A stretch of 34,334 nucleotides of DNA from Lysinibacillus sp. FJAT-14745 (lineage in GTDB: Bacteria; Bacillota; Bacilli; Bacillales_A; Planococcaceae). Numbering within the stretch: position 1 is the stretch's first letter; each line of letters starts with the position of its first letter. The stretch is taken from NCBI RefSeq assembly GCF_001275675.1, contig NZ_LITM01000005.1, positions 574,401-608,734 on the forward strand, in the 5' to 3' direction. Below are positions 34,271 through 34,334 of the stretch, piece after piece. The notes under the pieces were generated by a model. It saw only the letters and a program-made list of their open reading frames with translations, was not told the DNA's origin and searched no databases. The position numbers were made by a program, and so were the translations under genes.

Positions 34271-34334
34271 TGCCTAGCGACGTCCTACTCTCACAGGGGG
34301 AAGCCCCCAACTACCATCGGCGCTAAAGAGCTTA
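34271..34334 (-). rRNA. rrf: 5S ribosomal RNA, 3' part (cut by window edge)
   Basis: The minus strand reads TAAGCTCTTTAGCGCCGATG, then GGTAGTTGGGGGCTTCCCCC and TGTGAGAGTAGGACGTCGCT, followed by AGGCA, the typical second half of Bacillus-group 5S rRNA. The gene continues beyond the window, where 23S and 16S are expected on the same strand. Confidence 0.95.

Overview
The window reads as a low-GC Firmicute chromosome of the Bacillaceae/Planococcaceae type, most likely Lysinibacillus or a close relative. The evidence is AT-rich sequence with strong AGGAGG-type ribosome binding sites, many Bacillus orthologues in Bacillus-like groupings (fabH-fabF, yitU/yitV/yitW, yisK/yisL, addB-addA, minJ-csbA), CtsR- and FapR-type operators, and an Fnr with a C-terminal cysteine cluster. 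The genus is an inference from gene content. No database search was possible.

Layout. 1-1.5 kb: a secreted lipoprotein nuclease followed by hairpins. 1.5-3.8 kb: the fabH-fabF fatty-acid elongation operon (minus strand), with a promoter and FapR-like operator. 3.8-4.9 kb: a 1.2-kb decayed non-coding stretch bounded by two copies of the fabH promoter region. 4.9-8.3 kb: yjzD, a ClpB lacking its N-domain under a CtsR box, and fnr. 8.3-9.0 kb: a cluster of dispersed GC-rich palindromic repeats. 9.0-12.4 kb: yitW and yitV (minus), yitU (plus) from a divergent promoter pair, and a DegV fatty-acid-binding protein. 12.4-15.6 kb: a membrane-anchored GH13 amylase-like protein that has lost its catalytic residues, then yisL and yisK. 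16-24.5 kb: a DUF418 membrane protein and the AddB-AddA helicase-nuclease. 24.6-25.0 kb: a 42-bp tandem array. 25.1-29 kb: a TVP38/TMEM64 protein, an XRE-cupin regulator divergent from the azlCD branched-chain amino acid exporter, then minJ-csbA. 29-34.3 kb: an accessory zone with a lipoprotein, a GNAT gene split by an in-frame stop, a group II intron 3' remnant, a PrmC-like methyltransferase, another GNAT, a broken IS30 element, and finally the 3' end of a 5S rRNA gene whose operon runs in from the right.

How the genes work together. Lipid metabolism is represented by FabH/FabF (FapR control) and DegV. Stress and oxygen responses are represented by ClpB (CtsR), Fnr and CsbA (a SigB-dependent gene in B. 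subtilis). AddAB handles double-strand break repair, MinJ division-site selection, and AzlCD amino-acid export. I see no complete novel defence or mobile system. The most unusual signals are the 42-bp array with a solitary copy 10 kb away, the family of roughly 130-bp palindromic repeats with nested modules, the catalytically dead GH13 protein, the N-domain-less ClpB, and the GNAT gene interrupted by one TGA.
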